From assembly GCF_012184425.1 (NCBI RefSeq), contig NZ_VTOW01000003.1:434001-498000 (forward strand): a stretch of 64,000 bases of DNA, read 5' to 3'. The notes under the pieces were generated by a model. It was given only the letters and a program-made list of their open reading frames with translations, did not search any database and was not told where the DNA came from. The position numbers were made by a program, and so were the translations under genes. Below are positions 32,037 through 41,604 of this stretch, one piece after another. Numbering within the stretch: position 1 is the first letter of the stretch; each line of letters begins with the position of its first letter. The stretch comes from Candidatus Manganitrophus noduliformans. Lineage in GTDB: Bacteria; Nitrospirota; Nitrospiria; SBBL01; Manganitrophaceae.

Positions 32037-32612
32037 TTAACCGTTGAACCAGAACAGTTTGTAAATATGTATTTTTCTCCGCGGGCCGATGTAGGTGATC
32101 TGGTCATGCGGCTCCACGACCGTCCGTCCGTTCGCCACCTCGACCCCATTCTTTTTCCGAACGTAGACAATCCGCATCTCCGCCGGGAGGTTCCATTCCT
32201 GAATGGCTTTTCCAATCCAGGGAAACCCGTTCGGAATGACCGCATGTTGCAGGACCAGACCGGAATCTTCCAGGACATGCTCAAAAAGGCGGAGCGGTTC
32301 TTCTTCCGTCGATTGTTCTTCAATCAGGGTCAGCCGGTTTTGAAGTGCATTGATCTCGCGGCCGAGATCGGCGAGTTCGGGCTCTTGGGAGAGAAGATCC
32401 AAATCGGTCATTCCGGCCTCAAACTTCCGGTACGTCTTCTCTCCCAAGATCGATTGGTATTCCCTGATCCGACGCTCCAGTTCGGACATCTCCAATGAGA
32501 TCTTGACATGCTGGACCCGATGATGGACCCGCTCGGCGATCGCGACGGTCGCTTCCTGAAATCCGGTCGCGGCAAGCGCGAGATCGCGTCTGATCCGCCT
32601 CCAGGTACCCAT
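32037..32612 (-). CDS. Coiled-coil protein with RCK_C/TrkA-C-like C-terminal domain
   Basis: A 191-residue protein. Residues ~30-105 are helical and charged. The C-terminal ~75 residues (LVLQHAVIPNGFPWIGKAI, RIVYVRKKNGVEVANG, DQITYIGPR) match the TrkA-C/RCK_C ligand-binding domain of potassium transporters and regulators. There is no NAD-binding RCK_N domain and no membrane segment. It could bind a small ligand and regulate an unlinked transporter. GGGAGGGA precedes the ATG. Confidence 0.65.
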   Translation of the reverse strand: MGTWRRIRRDLALAATGFQEATVAIAERVHHRVQHVKISLEMSELERRIREYQSILGEKTYRKFEAGMTDLDLLSQEPELADLGREINALQNRLTLIEEQSTEEEPLRLFEHVLEDSGLVLQHAVIPNGFPWIGKAIQEWNLPAEMRIVYVRKKNGVEVANGRTVVEPHDQITYIGPRRKIHIYKLFWFNG

Positions 32613-32915
32613 CGATGAATCCCTCCCTCTGATTCAAGCCGTTTTTCGAACCGCTCTGCACCGTCCAAATTACCATAATTTTGCCGATAAGCCAATGAGA
32701 TCCCGAAGGAGGCCGGTTCGATTCCGTGCCGATCGTCGCCGCCCACGGGGATGGGAAATCCCGGGATTCAATCTCTCCCGGCCTCCTCTTTTAAGGGATG
32801 ATGCCATCGAAAATAGTCCGCCGCGGACCATGGAAAATCGCTTGACATTCCTCTTGTTTTTCTTCAATATTAGCGCCTATCCGCAGTTCTACCTCCGAAA
32901 ACCTCAGGTGCTTTC
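32613..32915. other. Non-coding gap with predicted T6SS operon promoter
   Basis: This ~300-base gap separates the minus-strand RCK_C gene from the T6SS locus. A perfect TTGACA at 32842-32847 is followed at 17-18 bases by CAATATT. It is a reasonable -35 with only a weak -10, and would drive the locus from about 32880. I see no other structure. Confidence 0.4.
32842..32871 (+). promoter_or_regulatory. Possible σ70 promoter of the T6SS locus
   Basis: TTGACA at 32842-32847 and an AT-rich CAATAT/AATATT near 32865-32871 lie about 45 bases upstream of the first T6SS-locus gene. The -10 match is poor, so this is tentative. Confidence 0.4.
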
Positions 32916-34256
32916 ATGGATGATGAGCGTTTACCGGGACAAATGTCTCTTCAGTATGACGAGTTCAGCGACCTTCTGGGAGGGGCCGTTTGGGAAGAGG
33001 CATTGGATCGGTGGAGCCGCTCCGGTTTTTCGATTGCGCGGCAGCAGACGCTTCGTCCTTTCGCGTCCTATTTTTCATCTTCTCCTCAATTCCTTTTCTC
33101 GGAGGATCGACAACGCTATTCCCTGGAGGTCCTCTGGCTGAAGTGGAATCTTTTCACCGGTTTATGCCGCCGAATCCAAGGCATTCATCAGGCGCATCAA
33201 CGGCCCCTCTTGAATCTTCAGCCGGCCCATCTCCGACTGACGATGGCGGCGGCGACCGAACCGTTCCTGCCGGTCCGATGGGGTTTTTCCCTCGATACGT
33301 CGAATCTCCAATTGGCCGATCGATTTACCCCGCCGGGAATGCCGGCCGACTTTCCCGCACAGCTCTTCAGCCCTCCCCCGGATGCGCATCCTCTTTATTC
33401 GGCGCCCCTCGTGAGGCGGCAGGGGCTTGAGCAGGAGGAGACGGCGACCCTCCTGGTTCGATCGACGGAGCGGATGCGGGACTCCCCGCCGGGAGAGATC
33501 CGGGGGATCGTTCAGGCCCAGCTGGTCTCCGACCGTCTGAAGGGGGCTGATTATTCTTTGGGGGACCTCTTTCTTGTCGCCCCGCACCTCTCCGAGGAGG
33601 GGGAATCGCTTCGGATCTGGGCGAGCAAGCGGGGCTCCGCGGAACGGGGGGTTCTTCTCGAAGGGGTCACCGAGCCGGTCTCCCCCGCGGTTTGGGAGGG
33701 ATTTGAAAAAGCGCGGCAGAAGGTTTTCGCCCGGTCGGAAGTCATGATCTACAAGAGTCTTCATATTCCGTGCGATCTCTACAGCCTGGGGATGATTCTC
33801 TTTCGGACGCTTCTCGTCAACGATCGGCAGGAGATGGAGGGGGTTTACGAGGCGGTCGACAGAACGGCGGGGCAGCTCGGCCCGATTTCCCTCTCGTTGG
33901 AAAACCAGGAGAAGCAATTCCTGTCGCGCCGGCTCCGGTTTTACCTCCGGAAGGAAGGGGAGATCCTTTCGAAAAAAGCGATCTTCCATCGGCAGCAGGA
34001 GAGAGAAAACGGCTGCGATGCGATCCCGGACGATCTGTGGATCGAGGCGCTCTTGATCGGATTTCGCCTCATTCAGAATCGGGTCGAGGTCCCGCTCGAT
34101 CAGCTCGGGGGCCTGATGGCGGGGGTGACCGCCGACGCGGAACGGCTGGGGGGGCGAATCAAATTGGAGCTCTTCGGCTCCCGCGAGCGGAACCGGGAGA
34201 TTCTCGAGGCGTGCGACCTCATCCGGAAAGAACTGAGCGAGGTTCGGAACGGGTAA
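32916..34256 (+). CDS. Degenerate protein-kinase-like (pseudokinase) protein of the T6SS locus
   Basis: This 446-residue protein has fragments of a kinase fold: LLNLQPAHLRL, which aligns with the catalytic loop (HRDLxPxN) but lacks its Asp, and CDLYSLGMILFRTLL, a good match to kinase subdomain IX. No glycine loop, ATP lysine or DFG is seen. It is therefore probably a pseudokinase or a very divergent kinase-fold scaffold. It ends directly at the FHA gene start (no spacer), suggesting partnership with the FHA protein in controlling secretion. Confidence 0.55.
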   Translation: MDDERLPGQMSLQYDEFSDLLGGAVWEEALDRWSRSGFSIARQQTLRPFASYFSSSPQFLFSEDRQRYSLEVLWLKWNLFTGLCRRIQGIHQAHQRPLLNLQPAHLRLTMAAATEPFLPVRWGFSLDTSNLQLADRFTPPGMPADFPAQLFSPPPDAHPLYSAPLVRRQGLEQEETATLLVRSTERMRDSPPGEIRGIVQAQLVSDRLKGADYSLGDLFLVAPHLSEEGESLRIWASKRGSAERGVLLEGVTEPVSPAVWEGFEKARQKVFARSEVMIYKSLHIPCDLYSLGMILFRTLLVNDRQEMEGVYEAVDRTAGQLGPISLSLENQEKQFLSRRLRFYLRKEGEILSKKAIFHRQQERENGCDAIPDDLWIEALLIGFRLIQNRVEVPLDQLGGLMAGVTADAERLGGRIKLELFGSRERNREILEACDLIRKELSEVRNG

Positions 34257-35495
34257 ATGCCATTCAAATTAGTCATCGAGAGTATTTTGGACAAGACCGG
34301 AAATGAGGCGGTCGAATGCGAATATGAGCAGGAGGTGGTCCGAATCGGCCGCCAGGATTCCAACGAGGTCCAGCTGGAGGATCCGCGACGCATCGTCTCG
34401 GGGAAACATGCCGAGATCCGCCGGAAGGAGGATCAATTCCTGTTGATCGATATCGGGAGCAAAAACGGGACGCGGCTGAACGGGGAGCCGTTGATTTCCG
34501 GAAAGGAATACCCGCTCGGCCCGGAAGACCAGATCGCCATCGGCAACTTCGTCCTTCAGTTTTTCCCGATCATTCGGGAGGAGACCAAACTGGAGGCGGT
34601 CGAGGTTTCGGACGCCACCCTGAACTTTTCAGGAACGGCGGAGGAGACCGAAACCCTCCTGGAGGAATTAAGCCGCGCCTACGCCGATCATCAAGCAGAT
34701 TCCGAAGGGCGGCGGTCCCGGATCGCCGAGATTCTCCGGAAGGCGGTTTTCAGCCTCGACGAGGGGAGGGCGAGACGGCTTCTCGATCTGGTCGAGGCCC
34801 GCTTCCCGGAGCCGGAGTATCAGCAGGAGCGGGTGAAGCGGAAATCGGCCGATACGCTCCCCCCCGAACAGATGCGGGAGATTGCGGCCGGCCGGGCGGC
34901 ACATGAAGCCTTAAAGAAGCTGGCGGGAAAATATTTTGAAAATGCAGAGACGCTGGACGCGCCGGAAGAGATGACCGCTTTCGTCGACCGTCTCGATCGG
35001 GTCTTAAAGGTCATGGTCGACTCGCTCGCAGACGCGGTGAAAGGACGGCGGGAGTTTGAGGCGGGGTTCGAAGTCGAGTCGACCCGGATCTTCCTGCGCA
35101 AACCGAACCCGATCAAAGTGGTCGAGGGGAGCCGGGAGATCGGAGCCTATCTTTTTGACATGAATATTTCGGAGTCGACCGAGAAGGTGATCGCCGATCT
35201 GGAAGATGTCTTCACCGACCTGGCGCTTCATCAGGTCGGGATGATGGCCGGATTTCGGGAATGCCTGCGCGGGCTGCTGAAGCAGTTGGATCCGGACACC
35301 CTGGAGGGAAAAGAGCGGCGAGAGGGGGGCGCCCTCCGGATCGGCCCGCTGGCCAAATTGGCGGCGTGGGATCGATTCCGGGAAAAACATCGGGAGTTAT
35401 CAGAGGAGGAGGTTCGGACATTTGAACAGATTTTGGGACCCTATTTTGCGGAGGGCTATCTCTCCATCCAGAAAAAGAAGAAAACAACTTCTTAA
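34257..35495 (+). CDS. tagH: FHA-domain T6SS protein (TagH family)
   Basis: A 412-residue protein. Residues ~1-100 are an FHA domain (IGRQDSN, VSGKHAEI, DIGSKNGTRLNG), which binds phosphothreonine. The C-terminal ~200 residues match the T6SS TagH/VasC domain (FLRKPNPIKVVEG, FEQILGPYFAEGYL). It probably reads phosphorylation to switch T6SS assembly. It begins immediately after the upstream stop, and its 3' end overlaps tssJ by 74 bases. Confidence 0.9.
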   Translation: MPFKLVIESILDKTGNEAVECEYEQEVVRIGRQDSNEVQLEDPRRIVSGKHAEIRRKEDQFLLIDIGSKNGTRLNGEPLISGKEYPLGPEDQIAIGNFVLQFFPIIREETKLEAVEVSDATLNFSGTAEETETLLEELSRAYADHQADSEGRRSRIAEILRKAVFSLDEGRARRLLDLVEARFPEPEYQQERVKRKSADTLPPEQMREIAAGRAAHEALKKLAGKYFENAETLDAPEEMTAFVDRLDRVLKVMVDSLADAVKGRREFEAGFEVESTRIFLRKPNPIKVVEGSREIGAYLFDMNISESTEKVIADLEDVFTDLALHQVGMMAGFRECLRGLLKQLDPDTLEGKERREGGALRIGPLAKLAAWDRFREKHRELSEEEVRTFEQILGPYFAEGYLSIQKKKKTTS

Positions 35496-35937
35496 GTTTT
35501 CATTGATCTTGCTCCTTTGCGCGGTTTCATTCGGGCTGCCGGCCTGCGGGAAAAAAGTCATCAACCTTTCGCTGGCCGGTTCCAAAACGTTGAATCTCGA
35601 CGACGGCGGCAACCCCCTTCCGGTGATCGTCCGCGTCTACCAGTTGAAGGGGAAAGAGAAAATCGAGGGGGCCGACTTTATCTCCCTCTGGAAAGAGGAT
35701 GAGAAAATTCTCGAAGGGGATTTGTTGGAACGGCAGGAGATCACCCTCCTCCCCGATACGAAGGTCGAGGTCAAAGTCGATCCGCAGGAGGGGGCGGAGT
35801 ATCTGGCGCTGATGGCCCTCTTCCGAAAGCCGGAGGGAAACGATTGGCGGGAGATCATCCCGCTAAAAGGGAAAAAGGTCCGCTCGGTGGAGATCAGCGT
35901 CGAAGCGCAGACGGTGAAGGCGGCCAACATCGATTAA
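35422..35937 (+). CDS. tssJ: T6SS outer-membrane lipoprotein TssJ
   Basis: This 171-residue lipoprotein anchors the TssJLM membrane complex in the outer membrane. It has a basic N-region, a hydrophobic stretch and lipobox GLPAC. The beta-sandwich includes the TssJ hallmark PVIVRVYQLKG. The start is a TTG at 35422 inside the FHA gene; the n-region is long (about 42 residues to the Cys), and a TTG near 35500 could be the real start. Location upstream of tssK fits. Confidence 0.9.
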   Translation: MNRFWDPILRRAISPSRKRRKQLLKFSLILLLCAVSFGLPACGKKVINLSLAGSKTLNLDDGGNPLPVIVRVYQLKGKEKIEGADFISLWKEDEKILEGDLLERQEITLLPDTKVEVKVDPQEGAEYLALMALFRKPEGNDWREIIPLKGKKVRSVEISVEAQTVKAANID

Positions 35938-35958
35938 GGGAATAAAGGATCAATTCCT

Positions 35959-37290
35959 ATGGATAAAGATCAAAAAGTAGTATGGAGCGAGGGGATGTTT
36001 CTATCGCCCCACCACTTTCAGCATTGGGACCGGTTTCAGGAGCGGAATCTCTCCAAGCTCCTCGGCGCGATGACCCGATTCGGCGGGGGGGTCGCCCGGA
36101 TCGACATCGATACAGAGGCGCTGGCCAACGGAACGGTCGCTCTGCTCGGCCTGCACGGGGTGATGCCCGACGGTCTCGTGGTCGAGATTCCGGAGACCGA
36201 TCCTTCCCCGGAGACGCGGCCGATCGGGGATCTTTTCCCGCCGGCCCTCGACCACCTCGATGTCTACCTCGGGATTCCGGCCGAACAGCCCGATGCCGCC
36301 AACTGCCGGTTGGAGGAGGGGGGTGACACGCGATCGACCCGTTACACCGCCTCCTATATTAAGGTAGCCGATTTCAACACCGGCGGAAATATCCGGGAGA
36401 TCGCCGTCGCCCGGAAAAATCTCCGGCTCTTCTTCTCGGGGGAGGAGATGTCGGGGGCGGTTACTCTCAAGATCGCCGAGCTGGTCCGGACCGCCGGGGG
36501 AAACCTCGCCCTTCGGGAAACCTATATCCCCCCTTGTTTGGCGATCTCCGCCTCCGGATATCTGATGCGGCTGATTCGCGGATTGTTGGAACTCCTCTCC
36601 GCCAAGCGGAGCGCCCTGGCCGGGCAGCGGGACGATCCGGGGTCGTTCGATCCGGTCCGCATGACCCTTCTTCAAACCCTCAACCGGTCGATTCCGGTTT
36701 TGTCCCACTACAGCCATCTCGGGAAGATCCATCCCGAAGCGCTCTATCTGACCCTCGCTTCGATGGCGGGGGAGCTGACCACGGCGTCGCCCGACCAGCA
36801 TCCGCGCGATCTCCCTCCGTATCAGCACCACGACCTCACGAAGACCTTCCGGGAGCTGGAGCTGCGGATCAGAAGCCTGGTGGAGGGGGTCACCCCGACG
36901 CGGCATACCGTCATCCCGCTGGAGAAGAGCCGGGAGAATACGCTGGTCGGCCGGATCGCCGATGAGCGGCTTTTGGAGACGTCTCAATTCTACCTCGGGG
37001 TGACCGGTAACCTTCCGGAAGATCAGATCCGGGAGTGGACCCCGCGGCGAATCAAGGCGGGCGCCCCGCTCGATCTCGATACCATCGTCACCTCGGCATT
37101 GCCGGGGCTCAAGCTAACCTACACCGCCCGTCCGCCTTCAGGTCTCTCTCCAAAAATCGGGCACCATTATTTTCGACTTGAGAATCAAGGGCCCCTTTGG
37201 GATTCGATCTGCCGTTCACACGCCGTCGCCTTCTACCTTCCTGCAGATCTGAATGGCTTCACCGTCGAGCTTTTTGCAATAAAGGAGTAG
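35959..37290 (+). CDS. tssK: T6SS baseplate protein TssK
   Basis: This 443-residue protein links the baseplate to the membrane complex through TssL/TssM. It has the family start VVWSEGMFLSPHHFQHWDRF and the C-terminal FYLPADLNGFTVELFAIKE. Length matches the family (~445). It is seven bases ahead of tssL. The ribosome site is AATAAAGGA upstream of the ATG at 35959. Confidence 0.96.
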   Translation: MDKDQKVVWSEGMFLSPHHFQHWDRFQERNLSKLLGAMTRFGGGVARIDIDTEALANGTVALLGLHGVMPDGLVVEIPETDPSPETRPIGDLFPPALDHLDVYLGIPAEQPDAANCRLEEGGDTRSTRYTASYIKVADFNTGGNIREIAVARKNLRLFFSGEEMSGAVTLKIAELVRTAGGNLALRETYIPPCLAISASGYLMRLIRGLLELLSAKRSALAGQRDDPGSFDPVRMTLLQTLNRSIPVLSHYSHLGKIHPEALYLTLASMAGELTTASPDQHPRDLPPYQHHDLTKTFRELELRIRSLVEGVTPTRHTVIPLEKSRENTLVGRIADERLLETSQFYLGVTGNLPEDQIREWTPRRIKAGAPLDLDTIVTSALPGLKLTYTARPPSGLSPKIGHHYFRLENQGPLWDSICRSHAVAFYLPADLNGFTVELFAIKE

Positions 37291-37296
37291 GCTTCA

Positions 37297-37992
37297 ATGG
37301 CAAGCGCGAATGCAGGAGAAAGAAAACGGCTGGTCGATCTTTTCTCCGACCTTTTCATCTTGGGGGCCCATCTGAAAACCGCACGCGACTACGGCACCCC
37401 CGACGCATTGCGGATGCGGCTGGTGGAGATGTTCAACGCGGCGGAGCGGGAGGCGAAACGCCTCGCGGTTCCCGACGACGCGGTCCAGCAGGCGCGCTTC
37501 GCCGTCGCCGCTTTCCTCGACGAGATGATTCTCGGCGTCCCTTCTCCCCATCGCGACGCCTGGTCGGCCCGGCCGCTGCAGTATGAATTCTTCCGGGAAA
37601 ACGTCGCCGGGGTGGAGTTCTTCAACCGGCTCGACGGCCTTCGCAAATCAATCTCTTCCAATCGTGATGTCGTAGAGGTTTATTATCTCTGCCTGGTCCT
37701 CGGGTTTGAGGGGCAATACAAGCTCCACGGACGGGAGAAGCTCAAAGATCTGATCGACGGGCTCGCCCGGGAGATCCAGCCGAGGCCGGGAGAGGTCCCG
37801 CTCCTTTCGCCGCACGGCAAGCGCCCGGACGAATTGATCGAGATGGTGAAGCAGGGGATTCCCTCCTGGGTGGTGGCCGTCTCCTGTTTTGCGATCGTCT
37901 TCCTTTTATATATTTCCCTTTCTCTTCTCATCAGCCGGGACGCCAACGGAATCGCAAATGAGATCCAGCAATTGATCGGGGGGGGACGATGA
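37297..37992 (+). CDS. tssL: T6SS inner-membrane protein TssL (DotU family)
   Basis: This 231-residue DotU-family protein has a large cytoplasmic helical domain (LVDLFSDLFILGAHLKT, AAFLDEMILG) and a single C-terminal transmembrane helix at about 188-210. No peptidoglycan-binding domain is fused, and no separate anchoring protein (TagL) is seen. It overlaps tssM by four bases (ATGA). Confidence 0.95.
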   Translation: MASANAGERKRLVDLFSDLFILGAHLKTARDYGTPDALRMRLVEMFNAAEREAKRLAVPDDAVQQARFAVAAFLDEMILGVPSPHRDAWSARPLQYEFFRENVAGVEFFNRLDGLRKSISSNRDVVEVYYLCLVLGFEGQYKLHGREKLKDLIDGLAREIQPRPGEVPLLSPHGKRPDELIEMVKQGIPSWVVAVSCFAIVFLLYISLSLLISRDANGIANEIQQLIGGGR

Positions 37993-40900
37993 AGTTTTTG
38001 TTGAAAGGTCTCAAAGCCCTCGTCAATGCGATGACCCGATTCCCCCGGGTCACGGCGGCCGTCGCGATTTTTCTGCTGATCTGTCTCATCTGGTTCGCCG
38101 GCCCCTCCCTCTGGCTGGAGAAGCTCGAAACGCGGCTTTTTTTGATTGTCGCCATCCTCTTCTTCTGGTCGCTCTTCCTCGTGATCGACCGCTACCGCGC
38201 CGAGCAGGGGGCAAAGCAGCTGGAGAAGTCGCTTCAAAAACAGGCGCAGGAGCAGGCGGTCAGCAGCCGGCCCGACCGGAAGGAAGAGATCGAGGAGCTC
38301 GGAGGCCAATTCGACAAGGCGGTCGCCGCGCTGAAGCAGTCGAAGCTGGGGAAGGGCCGCTCCGGGAGGACCGCCCTGTATGCCCTCCCTTGGTATATGT
38401 TCATCGGCCCCCCCGCTTCCGGGAAGAGCACCGCATTGTTACATTCCGGCTTGCAGTTCCCTTATCTCGGCGGGTCGAGCCGCGGGGTGCAGGGGGTCGG
38501 CGGGACGCGCAACTGCGACTGGTGGTTCACCAGCGAGGCGGTCCTCCTCGATACGGCCGGCCGCTACGTCACCCAGGATGAAGACCGGGAGGAGTGGTAC
38601 GGCTTCCTCGATCTTCTGAAAAAACACCGGAAGGGGAAGCCGATCAACGGGGTCCTGGCGGCGATGAGCATCGTCGAATTGCTGGAGGCGAGCGAGGAGG
38701 ATCTGGAGTGGCACGCCAAAAACATGCGGGCGAGAATCGACGAGCTGATCCAGCGGCTCGGCATCGTCTTTCCGGTCTATCTTCTTTTTACCAAGTGCGA
38801 TCTGATCCGCGGCTTCGTCGAGTTCTATGAAGACTTCAGCAAAACGGAGCGGGAGCAGATCTGGGGGGCGACCCTGCCGAAGAATCCCCCCGCCGGCGCC
38901 TTGCCGCAACAGCTCTTCGACGCGGAGTTCGGCCAGCTCTTCAACGCGCTCGACGCCCGGCGGCTGGCGCGGCTTGCCTCCGCGCGGGGGGCGCAGAAGG
39001 TCCGGGACGTCTACGGCTTCCCGCTGCAGCTGGCCTCCGGACGGGAAAAGATGGCCCGGTTCGTGGAGCTGGTCTTCGCCCACAATCCGTATCAGGAGAA
39101 TCCGGTCTTCCGCGGATTCTACTTCACCAGCGGAACGCAGGAGGGGAGGCCGATCGACCGGATTCTCACCGCCGTCAGCCGCGCCTCAGGCCTTTCCGAG
39201 GCGGTCAGCGATTCGTTCGGCTCGGAAGTCGAGTCGAAGAGCTACTTCATCAAGAACCTTTTCACCGATGTGATCTTCCAGGACCAGGTTCTGGCGGGAC
39301 CTTCCAACGCCATGACCCGCCAGCGCGGCGCCCTGCGGGTGGCGGTCTTCGTCGGGTCGGTCCTCGTCACGATCCTTTCCGTCGTCGGTCTCTCGTTCTC
39401 CTTCGTCGGAAACCGGGTCTATCTCGGCTCGATCAAGTCGAGCGCGTCGACGGCGGCCGAGATGGCGCCGGGAGACGAGCGGCAATTCCCGAAAAATGTT
39501 GCGCAGCTGGACCAGCTTCGGGAGGGGCTCGACCGGCTCGAAAGCGACGCGGAGGGGGGGATTCCTTTCCGCCTGCGCGGCGGCCTCTACCGGGGGGGGA
39601 CCCTCTATCCGCCGATGCGGGATCTTTATTTCCAGCGGCTCAACCAGCTCCTCCTCGGCCCGACGCAGGGGGCGATCGAAGCCGATCTGGAGCGGTTCGC
39701 GTCGAATCCCCGGCAGCTTCCGGAAGGGCGGGACTTCGATTATTACTACATGCTTTTGAAGATCTACCTGATGATGTCCGATCCGGCCCATCTCGATCCG
39801 TCCTTCCTCGACGAGCGGCTGCAGCAGATCTGGCGGGAGATGCTTCCGGCCCTCTACGCGAACCAAGTCCCGGAGGGGCTTCAAGACGGGATCGCCAAGC
39901 AGGTTTCTTTTTACAGCCGCGCCGCAAATCAACAGGGGATTCCCCGGCTCACGCTGAATGAAAAGCTGGTCGAGGAGGTTCGCCGGGGGCTTCGGGCGAT
40001 TCCGTTGGAGGAGCGCCTCTATACGCGCATCCGCCGGGAGGGATCGGAAAAGTCGGAGCCGTATACCCTCAAGACCGCCTTGAAGGGGGACGGAGAGGGG
40101 GCCCTTCTCAGCGATTACAAGATCCCGGCCATTTTCACCGAGGCGGGATGGAAGGGCCCGTTCAAAGAGTCGCTCGATCGGATCCTTCAAGAAAAAGAGG
40201 TCGGCGGGGAGGAGTGGGTCCTCGGCGAGCCGGAGCCGGAGCGGACGACGGTGGCGGCGGGGATCGAGAAGCGCTACTTCGACGAATACCAACGCCAGTG
40301 GCGCGGATTTATCGAATCGATCCGGCTGCGGTCCGCCGAGGGGATGTCCGAGACGGCGAAGCTCTTCGAGGTTCTCTCGCAGGAGAATTCGCCCTTGGTG
40401 GCGCTCTTTACCGAGGTTGATCGAAATACCTACCTTCGAAAAGAGTCCGCGCCGCTCGATGGCGGCGCGATGAAGGGAATGGTCGAGCGGGTGAAGGAGA
40501 AGTTCGGAATGGAGCGTTCCGCCGAAACGGAGGGGACCCCCGCCGCTTCTTCTGAGCCGACGCCGGTTTCGACCCGGTTCCAATCTTTCCATGATTTCGT
40601 GACCTCGGCCGACCCGAAGAAAGAGCCCCCGGTGACCCGTCTCGTCGCTGAATTGCGCAGGGCGTATGACGTTCTTCAACCGCTGGCGGAATCGGGCGAT
40701 GCGGCGGGGGCCAAGGCGTTGGTCCAGGGGATGGCGAGCGGGCAGTCGAACGATCTCTTCGTCGCTCAAAGGAACGCCGAGCGCCTTCTCCAGACGGCCG
40801 ACGCGGAGGTCCGCCGGGTGGTGGCCCCGATTTTCCTGGAGCCGTTCAAGATGGCCTCCTCCGGGCTGGTGAGCGGGGCGATGGCCGACCTGAACCGCCG

Positions 40901-41591
40901 GTGGCGGGGTGAGGTCTACGAGCCGTGCCAGCAGAGCATTGCGGGGCGGTATCCCTTCAAGAAGGGGGGAGAAGATGCGACCCTGACCGACATCGCGGAG
41001 TTTTTCCATCCGCAGGAAGGGACCCTCTGGAAGTTCTACGAGAAGGAGCTCAAGCCCTTCGTCGAAGAGGGGAGCCGCCGCTGGGAGGTCAAGCGGACCT
41101 CGGCCGCCCCGGCGATGTCGCCCGACTTTCTGGAGTCGCTCCGGCGGGCCCGGCACCTCTCGGAGAGTCTCTTCCCGAGGGGGAATCCCGATCTGAAGCT
41201 GTCGTTCAGCCTCTATCCTTACCCGAGCTCCGGGGTGACCGAGATCCTTCTCTCCGCCGACGGAAAGGAACTCCGATACCGGAACGAGCCGCAGGAATGG
41301 CATGAATTCTCCTGGCCCGGACCTTCCGGGACACCGGGGGCGATGCTTCAGGTCCAGAGCGGCGGCTCCCGGCAGATGCAGCAGTATGGAGGCCGATGGG
41401 GTTTCTTCAAGCTCCTCGACGCGGCAAAAATCACCCCGGTCAGCAGTATCGTTTACAAGATCGAGTGGGAGCTGAAGGGGCCGGATGGAAAGGCGATTAA
41501 AGTCCGTTACGACCTGAGAGCGCAGAGTGTGAAGAATCCTTTCAAGTCGGGATTCTTCTCAGAGACGTTGTGTCCAGGCAGAATCGGTTAG
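37989..41591 (+). CDS. tssM: T6SS membrane-complex protein TssM (IcmF)
   Basis: This 1200-residue protein is the inner-membrane core. Two transmembrane helices lie near residues 14-32 and 49-67 and another at ~447-472. The cytoplasmic ATPase-like domain has an intact Walker A GPPASGKST at 140-148 (Lys146). A large periplasmic part follows, ending in the TssM C-terminal domain that contacts TssJ (FSWPGPSGTPGAML). Length is typical. Many TssM lack a functional Walker A; this one keeps it. Confidence 0.96.
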   Translation: MKFLLKGLKALVNAMTRFPRVTAAVAIFLLICLIWFAGPSLWLEKLETRLFLIVAILFFWSLFLVIDRYRAEQGAKQLEKSLQKQAQEQAVSSRPDRKEEIEELGGQFDKAVAALKQSKLGKGRSGRTALYALPWYMFIGPPASGKSTALLHSGLQFPYLGGSSRGVQGVGGTRNCDWWFTSEAVLLDTAGRYVTQDEDREEWYGFLDLLKKHRKGKPINGVLAAMSIVELLEASEEDLEWHAKNMRARIDELIQRLGIVFPVYLLFTKCDLIRGFVEFYEDFSKTEREQIWGATLPKNPPAGALPQQLFDAEFGQLFNALDARRLARLASARGAQKVRDVYGFPLQLASGREKMARFVELVFAHNPYQENPVFRGFYFTSGTQEGRPIDRILTAVSRASGLSEAVSDSFGSEVESKSYFIKNLFTDVIFQDQVLAGPSNAMTRQRGALRVAVFVGSVLVTILSVVGLSFSFVGNRVYLGSIKSSASTAAEMAPGDERQFPKNVAQLDQLREGLDRLESDAEGGIPFRLRGGLYRGGTLYPPMRDLYFQRLNQLLLGPTQGAIEADLERFASNPRQLPEGRDFDYYYMLLKIYLMMSDPAHLDPSFLDERLQQIWREMLPALYANQVPEGLQDGIAKQVSFYSRAANQQGIPRLTLNEKLVEEVRRGLRAIPLEERLYTRIRREGSEKSEPYTLKTALKGDGEGALLSDYKIPAIFTEAGWKGPFKESLDRILQEKEVGGEEWVLGEPEPERTTVAAGIEKRYFDEYQRQWRGFIESIRLRSAEGMSETAKLFEVLSQENSPLVALFTEVDRNTYLRKESAPLDGGAMKGMVERVKEKFGMERSAETEGTPAASSEPTPVSTRFQSFHDFVTSADPKKEPPVTRLVAELRRAYDVLQPLAESGDAAGAKALVQGMASGQSNDLFVAQRNAERLLQTADAEVRRVVAPIFLEPFKMASSGLVSGAMADLNRRWRGEVYEPCQQSIAGRYPFKKGGEDATLTDIAEFFHPQEGTLWKFYEKELKPFVEEGSRRWEVKRTSAAPAMSPDFLESLRRARHLSESLFPRGNPDLKLSFSLYPYPSSGVTEILLSADGKELRYRNEPQEWHEFSWPGPSGTPGAMLQVQSGGSRQMQQYGGRWGFFKLLDAAKITPVSSIVYKIEWELKGPDGKAIKVRYDLRAQSVKNPFKSGFFSETLCPGRIG

Positions 41592-41604
41592 GAGAATAGG
41601 ATCC

